From JAVVTR01 sp036653535 (lineage in GTDB: Bacteria; Bacteroidota; Bacteroidia; Bacteroidales; P3), in NCBI GenBank assembly GCA_036653535.1, contig JAVVTR010000021.1:1-39410 (forward strand): DNA of 39,410 nt, written 5' to 3'. Shown piece by piece: positions 1 through 8,580 of the stretch (the stretch's first letter is position 1; every line of letters starts with the position of its first letter). The translations under genes and the position numbers were made by a program. A model generated the notes under the pieces. That model worked only from the letters and a program-made list of their open reading frames with translations. It did not search any database and had not been told where the DNA came from.

Positions 1-570
1 CAAGCAACTAGTCGAAGCGCACAAGTGCCTGGCAGAGTTGAAAGGTGCGGTTCAGTCCATGCCGAACGAAAGCATTCTCTTTAATACGCTTTCCTTACAA
101 GAAGCAAAGGATACTTGAGTCGATACATCATCAAAAATAAAGGGGAATACTATCATTTATTACAAAAAGTCAGGGAGGATGGCGATTGGGAAGCGTGGAT
201 AGTGTTCTTGCTGAAAGGTGTTCAGGAAACATCGCAGGAAACGATTGTTTTAATCCAAGGAATAAAGGCGCTTATGTCAGAGTATAAAAAGGGTATTCGG
301 GGAGATCTAAAGAAAATCTATTCGCAGGATTTGCTGAACAACCTTTTCCGCCACCCATATACGAAGATTGACTTTATCTGCGAGGAGTTACAGATAACAC
401 GACCAACAGCTACAGCCTACTTGAATCAGTTGGAAAAAGCTGGATATGTTGAGAAAATCAAACTGGGACGCGAAAACTTCTACTTGAATGTTCAACTGTT
501 TGATTTGCTAATTAATGCGTTTCACATCGGTTCGACGAGCATGATGGAAGAGATCAACTCCTCCAATTAG
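1..570 (+). pseudogene. Fic family protein gene, internal deletion removing the catalytic core (5' end outside window)
   Basis: Two pieces of one Fic/DOC (AMPylase-type) gene lie in different frames. Frame 2 from base 2 reads KQLVEAHKCLAELKGAV, then PNESILFNTLSLQEAKD, and stops at 116-118. This looks like the end of a Fic N-terminal domain. From about 111 the other frame reads YLSRYIIKNKGEYYHLLQKV, then GDWEAWIVFLLKGV, then a winged-helix-like tail to 570, which is the usual C-terminal third of these proteins. The roughly 200 or more residues between them, including the HPFxxGNGR catalytic motif, are absent, and the join is out of frame. A TTG at 115 opens a 151-codon frame, but it encodes only the tail. 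The call rests on recalled family architecture; loss of function is inferred. Confidence 0.78.
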
Positions 571-574
571 GATG

Positions 575-601
575 TGTAAAAAAATCCCCATTTTTTTTAC
601 A
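575..601. repeat. AT-rich imperfect palindrome downstream of the fic remnant
   Basis: TGT, a run of A and T form the left arm; a CCCC loop follows; then A, eight T and ACA form the right arm. This is an 11-12 bp stem with one extra T on the right. It lies 5 bp after the fic remnant stop and could act as a terminator. It shares its outer TGTAAA...TTTACA edges with the next palindrome. Confidence 0.6.
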
Positions 602-609
602 TGTTCCTC

Positions 610-648
610 TTCATATGTAAAGAAAATCGCATTTTCTTTACATATGAA
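610..648. repeat. Perfect 18-bp inverted repeat with 3-base loop
   Basis: The left arm at 610-627 (TTCATATGTAAAGAAAAT) is matched exactly by its reverse complement at 631-648, with loop CGC. It lies between two broken genes and is too strong to be chance. It has no G/C-rich stem plus U-tract, so it is not a classical terminator. It may be a protein-binding palindrome or the remains of a mobile-element end. Confidence 0.8.
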
Positions 649-737
649 AGCCAAGCTATAAACATTTTTATGTGACGTAATACTGGATTGCGAAAAATAA
701 TTATTCTATTTGTGAACGGAACATTGAAAATAATTCA

Positions 738-1239
738 ATGAATAGCTCTCCAAATAACGATTTGATATTAGCGATTTTTAGAGACGACAGAAATGTTTTT
801 AAGCTGAAAGATGTCGCTATGCTCCTTGGCGAGGAGGATTCCAAGGAAGATAAACGAGTGGCTGAACGACTATGTTCGCAAAGGAAAATTTCGCCGTCCA
901 CGCAAAGGCATCTACACCAAAGAGAGCTATAATCCCGAAGAACTTGTCTGCACGCTCTATACACCGTCTTATATTTCACTCGAATATGTATTACAGAAGG
1001 TAGGGGGCGTATTTCCATACGATGAACGGATTACTGCTGATAGCTACCTGAGCCGTGCCATTGAAATAGAGAGCAAAGAGTACAAATACCACAAAATCAA
1101 AGGCGAAATTCTCGTTGCGATGGAAGGCATCAACAGAAACGGTATCACTACTTCGATTTTACAAAGAGTTTCCCATAGTTGTAGAATTGGAATAGTTAAC
1201 TTTGCCCGCAAAGAAGAAAAGCTCTTGCCGTCGATTTGA
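738..1239 (+). pseudogene. AbiEi-type antitoxin / transcriptional regulator gene, frameshifted and degraded at the 3' end
   Basis: The 738 frame reads FRDDRNVFKLKDVAMLLGEE, the winged-helix start of an AbiEi-family antitoxin (type IV toxin-antitoxin). It is then thrown out of frame. The second frame continues with KINEWLNDYVRKGKFRRPRK, GIYTKESYNPEELVC and PSYISLEYVLQK, all typical of this family. Removing one G from the GG at 845-846 restores a continuous Ser-Lys-Lys-Ile-Asn-Glu reading, so a single-base insertion explains the break. The end also departs from the family: after KIKGEILV the expected domain fades by about 1150 and the frame stops at 1239, well short of the usual length. No AbiEii nucleotidyltransferase toxin follows. 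Family assignment is from memory. Confidence 0.7.
1197..1204 (+). promoter_or_regulatory. Possible -7 element for the TPR/AraC regulator gene
   Basis: TAACTTTG fits the Bacteroidota -7 consensus TAnnTTTG and lies 76 bp before the regulator start. No good -33 TTTG stands 19-21 bp upstream, so support is weak. Confidence 0.28.
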
Positions 1240-1279
1240 ATATGTTTAACTACGGATCAAATATATAAAGTATTTCCTT

Positions 1280-2884
1280 ATGCTTCATTTTAAAATTATC
1301 CTACTTGCTTTTTGGTGTACCTTTTTTTTGTATGGAGCCAATGCCACCATAAAAGAAAACAGTTCTGTTTCTGCTCTGTACGATAAATATCTTAGCATGC
1401 CAAGCAAAGATATTCTTGAAATTGCTTTAAAATACGATAGTTTACAAGATAAAAATAAGGCTATTGTATTATACACCTTAATACTGGGGCGCTACAAAGA
1501 AGATATGTCCAATAAGGACAAAAAAATATGTGCCAAGGCCGCCAATGCTGTAGGCATTCTATATGCAGGTCTTTATAACTATTCCAAAGCATTAAAGATG
1601 TATTTATGGTCGGATAAAATTTGTATGAAGATCCAAGATTCGGCCTATAAAACTATTGTGAACAACAATATAGGTATCATTTACACTGCGTTTCAAGATA
1701 ATAAACGAGCCATTCCCTATTTTAAACAATTTTTTGATTGGCAAATTGCACATAAACAATACGAATGTGCAGGAGATGCGCTCAATAACTTAATTTATTG
1801 TGCTATAGGAACCCAAGAGGCTTACATTCTAAAAAAATACCTTTTATATGCCAAGGAATCTCCTTATAAAAACAATTTTATTGTTACTTCCGCCTATTAT
1901 GTAGGAATGTCCACCTTGTTTAATTGGAATGGGCAATTGGATTCCGCTTTGTTATATGCCCAAAAGGCCTTGGATGGAAAAATGCAAAAAAATTCGGTGG
2001 ATCAACATTTGTGTTCCGTTTATCAGCAAATTGCAAATACATTTTATAATTTAAAAAACTACGATTCCGCCCTTGTTTATCTACAGAAAAGCAATAATTA
2101 TGCCTCAAAAAATAATTATTTAGACGTTTTGTGCGAAAATTACCGCAAAAAGGCAAAGATTTATGAACAAATCCATTCTCCAACGGAATATATAAAATGT
2201 ATTCATCAATATTTAATCCTGTCCGACTCTCTTTATAGTATTAAAGAATACGGAACATTAAAAGATTTAATCTATGGAGCACAAGTAGAGCAAACAGAAG
2301 AAGAAGTTTGTAAATTACAAAAAAGGCAAAAAGAAAATCAAAAGATTATACATTTGCAAAAGGGTATATTAATGGGCTCTACCCTTATTTCTATTGGCGT
2401 TTTAAGCCTTTTGTTATTTTTGTATTTGCAAAAGAAAAAACTAAAGCGAAGTTATCAAAATTTATTTCTTAAGAACCAAGAACTTATTGAATCGGAAAAA
2501 AGAGGTAGATATAGTAGTTCCTCTCTAAACAATACTCAAAAGGATTCTTTAATTGAAAACATATGTAAATTAATGGAAAACAGTGTATTGTTTTTGGATC
2601 CAAATTTTAGTTTAGAAATTTTATCGGAGGAATTACAATCGAATAGCAAATATGTATCTCAAGTTATCAACGAACATTTTCACAAGAATTTCACCACTTT
2701 CGTAAATGAATATAGAGTTAAGGAGGCTTGTAAACTTTTTGCAGACGATGCCTATAAAAACCTTACCATAGAAGCTATTGCCGAGAAAGTAGGTTTTAAG
2801 AATAGAACCTCTTTTAATCCCGTTTTTAAAAAGTATACGGGAATAACCCCTTCACAGTATATGAATATGTGTCTTAATTCATAA
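1280..2884 (+). CDS. TPR-repeat, membrane-anchored AraC-type transcriptional regulator
   Basis: A 534-residue regulator of the Bacteroidota hybrid type. Residues 1-23 form a signal or anchor helix (ILLAFWCTFFLYGANA). About 35-330 is alpha-helical with TPR-like pairs (ALKMYLWSDKICMKIQDSAY, SALLYAQKAL, SALVYLQKSNNYA). A coiled stretch near 335-360 leads to one membrane span at about 362-385 (GSTLISIGVLSLLLFLYLQ) followed by KKKLKR. About 425-532 is an AraC-type DNA-binding domain, with LEILSEELQSNSKYVSQVIN and then LTIEAIAEKVGFKNRTSFNP and the closing TGITPSQYMN. TPRs should lie in the periplasm and the DNA-binding domain in the cytoplasm. No kinase or receiver domain is present. It lies 81 bp upstream of the giant T9SS gene on the same strand, so that gene is its likely target or partner; this is inference. 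Confidence 0.9.
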   Translation: MLHFKIILLAFWCTFFLYGANATIKENSSVSALYDKYLSMPSKDILEIALKYDSLQDKNKAIVLYTLILGRYKEDMSNKDKKICAKAANAVGILYAGLYNYSKALKMYLWSDKICMKIQDSAYKTIVNNNIGIIYTAFQDNKRAIPYFKQFFDWQIAHKQYECAGDALNNLIYCAIGTQEAYILKKYLLYAKESPYKNNFIVTSAYYVGMSTLFNWNGQLDSALLYAQKALDGKMQKNSVDQHLCSVYQQIANTFYNLKNYDSALVYLQKSNNYASKNNYLDVLCENYRKKAKIYEQIHSPTEYIKCIHQYLILSDSLYSIKEYGTLKDLIYGAQVEQTEEEVCKLQKRQKENQKIIHLQKGILMGSTLISIGVLSLLLFLYLQKKKLKRSYQNLFLKNQELIESEKRGRYSSSSLNNTQKDSLIENICKLMENSVLFLDPNFSLEILSEELQSNSKYVSQVINEHFHKNFTTFVNEYRVKEACKLFADDAYKNLTIEAIAEKVGFKNRTSFNPVFKKYTGITPSQYMNMCLNS

Positions 2885-2925
2885 ATGCGTACAAATTTTA
2901 TTTTTTTTATTGGTGTAGATGCAAC

Positions 2926-2933
2926 TATTTTTG
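2926..2933 (+). promoter_or_regulatory. Probable -7 promoter element of the giant T9SS gene
   Basis: TATTTTTG fits TAnnTTTG and lies 32 bp before the ATG at 2966. A T-rich run at 2901-2908 sits where the -33 TTTG is expected. The gene can thus be transcribed separately from the regulator just upstream. Confidence 0.42.
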
Positions 2934-2965
2934 TTTCATCCAAATTTATTTAGAAAGAAAAAACC

Positions 2966-5900
2966 ATGAAAAAAATTACTTTTTGCTGTATGATAAGCCT
3001 GATTGGCTTTTTTATTGGACGTGCACAGATTGCACCTTTATCTACCGAGTTGTATTCTTGTTCGAGTAAGTTCTTGGATGAAAATAAAGTCCAGAATGTA
3101 TCCTCTCAGGAAGCATCTTTGCCTATAAGTTATTCGCCAAGGGATGTCGACCTCCAAAAATTAAGATTTGGCGGTTTTAGTAATTCCACTATTCCCGGTT
3201 TAGAAAGCTATAATGCTTTTGGCTTTCAAGTCCAAAATTCAAGTCAATATTATTTATTAGGAGAGTCTCTTAGTAAAGGCGGCAGTTTGGGATTAGTTAA
3301 TTCCGAGGAAAGTTTGCGCGTGCAAGCAGGTGCTTGGACTGGTAGCGAGTGGGTTGTATATACTATGATAAAACCAAAAACTGGTTCGACCCGCATTGGT
3401 TTATATTTTGCCATAGAACCTATCTCTATGAAAATAAGAAAGATAGGAAATGGATTTGCCAATACAACGGTAACGCCGGTGGATATGGCTTACGATCCCG
3501 TGGGGAAAAATATGTATGCGATTCGGAAAAATTGTCTGTACACTATGAGTTTACAAGATTCTACCATTACCTTAGTAGATACTTTAAGACTAATAAACCA
3601 AGATAAGACAGAGATTATCCCCGAGGATATAAATGTTTTAGCCTGCAATTCCAAGGGGATGCTTTATGTAATTAGCACTAAAAACGAAGTATTTAAAGTG
3701 GATAAAAAGAGTGGAAATGCAAGTTTAGTAGGTTCCACCGGAACCAAAATATCTACCAATCTTGCTAAATTGCAATCCGCTTGTTTTGATTATCGTACCG
3801 ATAGGATGTATTGGGCTGCTTATAATTTGAAAAACCTATATGAAATCGACACCCTTACAGGAGAAGCAAGCATAGTTTGTGGCCTGAATACCAGCACCAC
3901 TACCGGTTTATTTGTGCATTATTATGTGGAAAATTGTCCTCCTGGGGATGTAGAGGATATGCAGGTTAAAGTAGAGGCATCCAATCCTTTGAAAATAGAA
4001 ATTACAGCCCAAGCGCCCTCTTTAAATTTTAATGAAGAGATACAAAATTCATTAAAACAAGTTTATTTGTATAGGGCCCAAATTCAAGGACCTTGGGTTA
4101 AAGTAGATTCCTTACCCCTTTATACCGCCGGTCAAGCGATACGCTTTACCCCTCAAGAAAAAGAACAAGGAGTTTATGTATATGGTCTTAGAGTGCAAGA
4201 CCAAAACAATTTGCCCAGTTTATCTATAGTAGAACAGAGAGGGTATGCTTATTCTCTTACCTTGCCCTATTCCAACAGTTTCGAACCCACCGATCTTCAT
4301 GCTCCAATAAGCATAGAACAAGATTCCGGGTGGATCATAGTAGATTCTAATGCTCTTAGTGGGACCCATGCTTACTATAATTATCGGCAAGATAAAAGCA
4401 TTTTACAAATTAACAAACTGCCAATTAAAAAGGGAGCTAATTATCAATTTTCGTTTAATGCACGCATGGGCAGTGGAGAATCGACGAGCAGTTTAAGCTG
4501 TTCCATAGACCATATTGTTAAATTGGCCAAAGTGGAAAAAGGGCAGGATTATTCTAATTTTATAGCCGATTATCAAGGAAAAGAAAACGGAGCAATAGAT
4601 ATTTTTTTTAAGGGATACTATCAACGTTCTTTTTTTATAGACGATATAAAATTTGCCCAAATTTCTTCCGAAAAAGTGCCGGATACGATTAGATTAATTA
4701 GTTGTGAAACCAACGATAAAGGAGAGCTTGAGGCAGAGATAGTATATAAAAATCCTATTAGGGAGGCCAGTGGGGCCCCACTGGAAAGTATAAAAGGGGT
4801 AATTATAGAATCTTCCCAAAGCCCCGGTTTTAGTGGGATTAAACAGTTAGACACCTTATTAGATAGAACGATTGGATCCATAGACACGGTTAAAATAAAA
4901 TTAAACAAAGAAGGATATTGGTACTTTCGCCTTACGGCTTACAACTCCTATGGCTTAAGTCCCTACCCTGCGATTACAGGAAAAACGGCATGGATAGGTT
5001 TCGACACCGTTCCTACTTATCCTAGAAATAGCAGAGCAAAAACTCTTTCCGATGGAAGAATCCAACTAACTTGGGATGAGGTGACTAAGGGAAAAAACGG
5101 AGGTTTTTTAAACGGAACGATTACCGGATACAGAGTTATTTGCACTCCAGGACAAACCAATATACAAGCAAACCAAAGAGATACAACTATAGTTTCCACC
5201 AACGAATATACGAGTTCCGTGCTGCCTGCCGGAGCTTATGGTTTCAAAATAGCAGCGATTAGGAATAACGAATACATAGGTATTGCCGAGATACAAGGAG
5301 CATTTTCCTCTATACCCAACACCCATATTGTACTAAACACCGACAGAAATTTAAATACTATCACTCTTCCTTTTTGTGTTAATGCAACGGAAAAACAATC
5401 CAGTATTACCCAACTATCTTATTCTGTGGAAGAAATGGACGGGGCAAGAGTTATAGACACCCTTATTTTTTACACCCAAGCCACCATCGCTGGTTCTATT
5501 CCTTTAAAAATATATTTGGACTATAAGACCGACACGACTTGTATGATAAACAACGAAAATTGGACTTCTTTCCGTCGGGAAAGTAGTATATTGGTTTTTC
5601 AGGATACGATTATGTTTAGCCCTGATTTTCAAAAAATCGCTATTCCCATAAAACCTTATTTTTACGATGGATCTGCGGCTTTTCTGATGACCATAATTAA
5701 ACCTATGTGTTCAAATACCGGTCGATTGCTCTGTTATGGAACGGAACTATCTGAAAATCGATCGGTTTTCAAATTTGAAACTTCTACTACTAAAAATTGC
5801 ACCGATTTTGATACTATAAGCGATGTAAATGAAATTAATCCCTATAAATCAGTGGGTAAAAAAATACCCGGTTTGGTTTTAAGCGAGCCCCATAATCTAT

Positions 5901-8500
5901 CTACCTTAAAGGGAACCGTAAGCCGGAAAAGAGATCAAAAAAGTATAGAAGCAAACATTTATATAAAGCCTAAAGAAAAAGGCAAAGCTCTTATAGATAT
6001 AAACTATAATTTTAAAAACGATAGTATTACCGGAAATTTTTCGTTTTCTAAGTTGGTTCCTAACACCTATATAGTACGCATAGGCGCTCTTGGCTATATT
6101 GACACCACCTTTGAGTGGAAAGTAGAAAAGGCAGAAACCTATATTTGCCATATTTCTTTAGAAGATGCCCATAAAATAAAAATTAAGGGTAGGGTAGTGA
6201 ACCTTTGGAAAGAGGCTATTGCCGGTGCTGAAATTAAATTAAAGGGAAGTGTAGATTATCGAACTACTACCGATACCAACGGGGTTTTTGAAATTCAAAA
6301 CATTTATAATAAAACCTCTTACGACTTATCTATTAGCAAATTTAAATTTCAGGATTATCATTGCTCTATAAGTCTTATGGATAGTAATCAAGATTTTGGG
6401 GATATAGCTCTCTCTTATAAGGTGGTTCCTGTTACTTTTGTAAATGCGAATGCGCAAAAAAAGCAGGTGGATCTTAGTTGGGAAAAACCATCCATAGCCG
6501 AAAAGGATTCTACCTATGTAGGCTGGTGCAACGACAGTTGTTATAATAGTTTTAGTGCTAAATCTCTAAAAATTTTGGGAGCCCTTCGTTTAAGTCCTCA
6601 AGATATGATAAACAAAAAAGTTTTTGGGAAAAAATTAAAAGCTATTCGGGTAAAATTGACCGACTATTATGCCGATTACACCCTACGTGTTTTTCAAGGA
6701 GAGAATGCCGAAAAAGAAGTGTATTCCAAACATTTAGGAGATAAACGTGCCGGGAAATGGTATGAATTTACCTTAGATAAGTTATTATCCATAGATTATA
6801 AACAAGATTTGTATATAGGCATAGAAGCTGCCGATGGTTACGAAGAATACCCCATTGGGGTAGATGAAGGCCCATGTGTAGATACTTTAAAGAATATGGT
6901 TCGTTTTCGGGGAGAGTGGATGGATATAAAAGCATTAAATACAGCCTTTAATTACAATATAGCCATTAAGGGAATGTTTGTAGAACCTATAGAAAGTGTT
7001 CCCCCTATGGGCTATAGAATTTTAAGAGGAAATGCGGAAACACAAGATTTAGTAAACACTTGGCCGGTTATAAACTCGGAGGATATAAATACAGAAAAAT
7101 TTGTAGATACCACTTGGGCAAATGTTCCCATGGGTTATTATCAATATGCGGTTATAGCGAATTTTGGAAACGAGCATTTTTCGGAACCTTGTTTTTCGAA
7201 CGTAGTAGGTAAGGATATGAAATTTGATTTACGAGTAAAAATCGAAGAAGCCAATCCTCGCTTGGATAGTGTAGTGGTTCTACTAAGAAATAATAACGAT
7301 TTATTTTACACTCAATATATTTCGAGTGGCGATAGCCTTAGCTTTAATCAAATTTTGAGAGGGGAATACCATTTAGACGTAAGACTTCCTTATCGTCCAA
7401 GTGTTCAACACGATATTAATCTTGTAAGCGACACTCTATTAGAAGTAGCTGTCCTACCCGAGTATATTTCGGATCCTTATATTACCCATCATCAATTTAT
7501 GAACCATAAAGTAGTAATAAATTGGTCGGTAGCCGATAGCAATAGTTTTACAGAATCCTTTGAGGAATATCCCGATTTTGCTATTGATCATATTGGCCCC
7601 TATAGTTTGTCGAGTCCTGTAAAAAAGGGAGGAATTAAAGATGTTTTATGGGAAAATTGTAATGTAGAACAATCGTGGATAGTGTTTAATCCAAGCAAAA
7701 CAAAGCCCAGTTTAGGGAAAAACGTTAACTGGATGTCTATTTCCGGAAACAAATATTTGGCCGCCATGTATGCTGCAAGCAAAACGAATAACGATCAAAT
7801 TATTTTCCCTATTTCTTCTCCTAAACTTGGGCGGTTTTCTTTCTTAGTTAATGGAATAGGATTTAATGGCACTCGTGAAAAAATGCAGGTATTATATTCT
7901 CTATCCGATAGGGCTTGGGAACATTTTATTCCCTTGGCTGCTTTAGAAGAGGTCGACTTTGCTTGGGTTTCCCATAGTTACTACCTCCCCGCCAATACCA
8001 AATATGTAGCTATTCGTTATCTTTCTCAAGATGTGATGGCTCTGTTAATAGATGAACTTACCTACAGCGTGGAAGGAGAAGGAAAACCTTTAAGCTATGA
8101 ACTTTATTTAGATGGAACCTTTATAGAAAGCGTCGATGCTTCGGTACATTCCTATACGTTTGATATCAAGGAAGGCAAGCACACTCTTGGAGTAAGAGCA
8201 AAATATCCGTTAGTTTATTCCAAAACAGCCGAGTTAGAAATAGACTATGTAAGCAATGCGGATTTAGAAAATAGGAGAGAGGCTACCATTTATCCTAATC
8301 CATCTTTTACCGGTATCTATTATGTGAATGTACCGGAAGCAATGGAATTAAAAATATTTAATATTAATGGACAACTAATTAGTAAGCAATATTTAGATAA
8401 AGGAGAACAAAGAGTAGATATAAAAGAGCAATCCTCCGGAATTTATTTCTTTACCTTAAGTAACGCCCATTATCATCAAATAATGAAAGTACTTAGATAA
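2966..8500 (+). CDS. Giant multidomain T9SS-secreted surface protein
   Basis: 1844 residues with an N-terminal signal peptide (MKKITFCCMISLIGFFIGRA). About 120-320 has beta-propeller-like repeats (MAYDPVGKNMYAI, ACFDYRTDRMYWAAY). About 425-570 and 1525-1700 look like jelly-roll adhesin modules; the second resembles choice-of-anchor J / cleaved adhesin domains (FTESFEEYPDF ... LIDELTY). A fibronectin-III-like unit lies near 685-790 (GRIQLTWDEV ... ITGYRV). Two carboxypeptidase-regulatory-like folds lie at about 980-1150 (GRVVNLWKEAIAGAEIKLKG). Residues 1773-1844 are a type A T9SS sorting domain starting ATIYPNPSFTGIYYVNV and ending in a lysine/arginine tail. No protease or glycosidase active site is recognisable. 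It is probably a surface adhesin or polymer-binding protein. It follows a membrane regulator and is closed by a strong hairpin at 8527. Confidence 0.88.
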   Translation: MKKITFCCMISLIGFFIGRAQIAPLSTELYSCSSKFLDENKVQNVSSQEASLPISYSPRDVDLQKLRFGGFSNSTIPGLESYNAFGFQVQNSSQYYLLGESLSKGGSLGLVNSEESLRVQAGAWTGSEWVVYTMIKPKTGSTRIGLYFAIEPISMKIRKIGNGFANTTVTPVDMAYDPVGKNMYAIRKNCLYTMSLQDSTITLVDTLRLINQDKTEIIPEDINVLACNSKGMLYVISTKNEVFKVDKKSGNASLVGSTGTKISTNLAKLQSACFDYRTDRMYWAAYNLKNLYEIDTLTGEASIVCGLNTSTTTGLFVHYYVENCPPGDVEDMQVKVEASNPLKIEITAQAPSLNFNEEIQNSLKQVYLYRAQIQGPWVKVDSLPLYTAGQAIRFTPQEKEQGVYVYGLRVQDQNNLPSLSIVEQRGYAYSLTLPYSNSFEPTDLHAPISIEQDSGWIIVDSNALSGTHAYYNYRQDKSILQINKLPIKKGANYQFSFNARMGSGESTSSLSCSIDHIVKLAKVEKGQDYSNFIADYQGKENGAIDIFFKGYYQRSFFIDDIKFAQISSEKVPDTIRLISCETNDKGELEAEIVYKNPIREASGAPLESIKGVIIESSQSPGFSGIKQLDTLLDRTIGSIDTVKIKLNKEGYWYFRLTAYNSYGLSPYPAITGKTAWIGFDTVPTYPRNSRAKTLSDGRIQLTWDEVTKGKNGGFLNGTITGYRVICTPGQTNIQANQRDTTIVSTNEYTSSVLPAGAYGFKIAAIRNNEYIGIAEIQGAFSSIPNTHIVLNTDRNLNTITLPFCVNATEKQSSITQLSYSVEEMDGARVIDTLIFYTQATIAGSIPLKIYLDYKTDTTCMINNENWTSFRRESSILVFQDTIMFSPDFQKIAIPIKPYFYDGSAAFLMTIIKPMCSNTGRLLCYGTELSENRSVFKFETSTTKNCTDFDTISDVNEINPYKSVGKKIPGLVLSEPHNLSTLKGTVSRKRDQKSIEANIYIKPKEKGKALIDINYNFKNDSITGNFSFSKLVPNTYIVRIGALGYIDTTFEWKVEKAETYICHISLEDAHKIKIKGRVVNLWKEAIAGAEIKLKGSVDYRTTTDTNGVFEIQNIYNKTSYDLSISKFKFQDYHCSISLMDSNQDFGDIALSYKVVPVTFVNANAQKKQVDLSWEKPSIAEKDSTYVGWCNDSCYNSFSAKSLKILGALRLSPQDMINKKVFGKKLKAIRVKLTDYYADYTLRVFQGENAEKEVYSKHLGDKRAGKWYEFTLDKLLSIDYKQDLYIGIEAADGYEEYPIGVDEGPCVDTLKNMVRFRGEWMDIKALNTAFNYNIAIKGMFVEPIESVPPMGYRILRGNAETQDLVNTWPVINSEDINTEKFVDTTWANVPMGYYQYAVIANFGNEHFSEPCFSNVVGKDMKFDLRVKIEEANPRLDSVVVLLRNNNDLFYTQYISSGDSLSFNQILRGEYHLDVRLPYRPSVQHDINLVSDTLLEVAVLPEYISDPYITHHQFMNHKVVINWSVADSNSFTESFEEYPDFAIDHIGPYSLSSPVKKGGIKDVLWENCNVEQSWIVFNPSKTKPSLGKNVNWMSISGNKYLAAMYAASKTNNDQIIFPISSPKLGRFSFLVNGIGFNGTREKMQVLYSLSDRAWEHFIPLAALEEVDFAWVSHSYYLPANTKYVAIRYLSQDVMALLIDELTYSVEGEGKPLSYELYLDGTFIESVDASVHSYTFDIKEGKHTLGVRAKYPLVYSKTAELEIDYVSNADLENRREATIYPNPSFTGIYYVNVPEAMELKIFNINGQLISKQYLDKGEQRVDIKEQSSGIYFFTLSNAHYHQIMKVLR

Positions 8501-8526
8501 AAAGTAGTTTTAGCCAGAGTTTTTTC

Positions 8527-8580
8527 AAAGGAGATGGCTTCTAAATTTCCGTATAGGAAATTTAGAAGCCATCTCCTTTT
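8527..8580 (+). terminator. Perfect 24-bp hairpin terminator between convergent genes
   Basis: The arms at 8527-8550 and 8556-8579 are exact reverse complements around loop GTATA, and TTTTT follows on the + strand, giving an intrinsic terminator for the giant gene. The right arm touches the miaA stop codon (8580-8582). On the - strand the hairpin is followed by GAAAAAAC, not a U-tract, so it may slow but should not efficiently end miaA transcription. Confidence 0.85.

Noticed and set aside
610..648. Intrinsic terminator
   Set aside because: Strong stem but AT-rich, and no U-tract follows either arm.
701..1018. 105-codon frame on the - strand
   Set aside because: Antisense to the AbiEi remnant, whose sense reading is clearly family-like.
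1280..2884. Hybrid two-component sensor
   Set aside because: No histidine kinase, HATPase or receiver domain; only TPRs, one membrane helix and an AraC-type domain.
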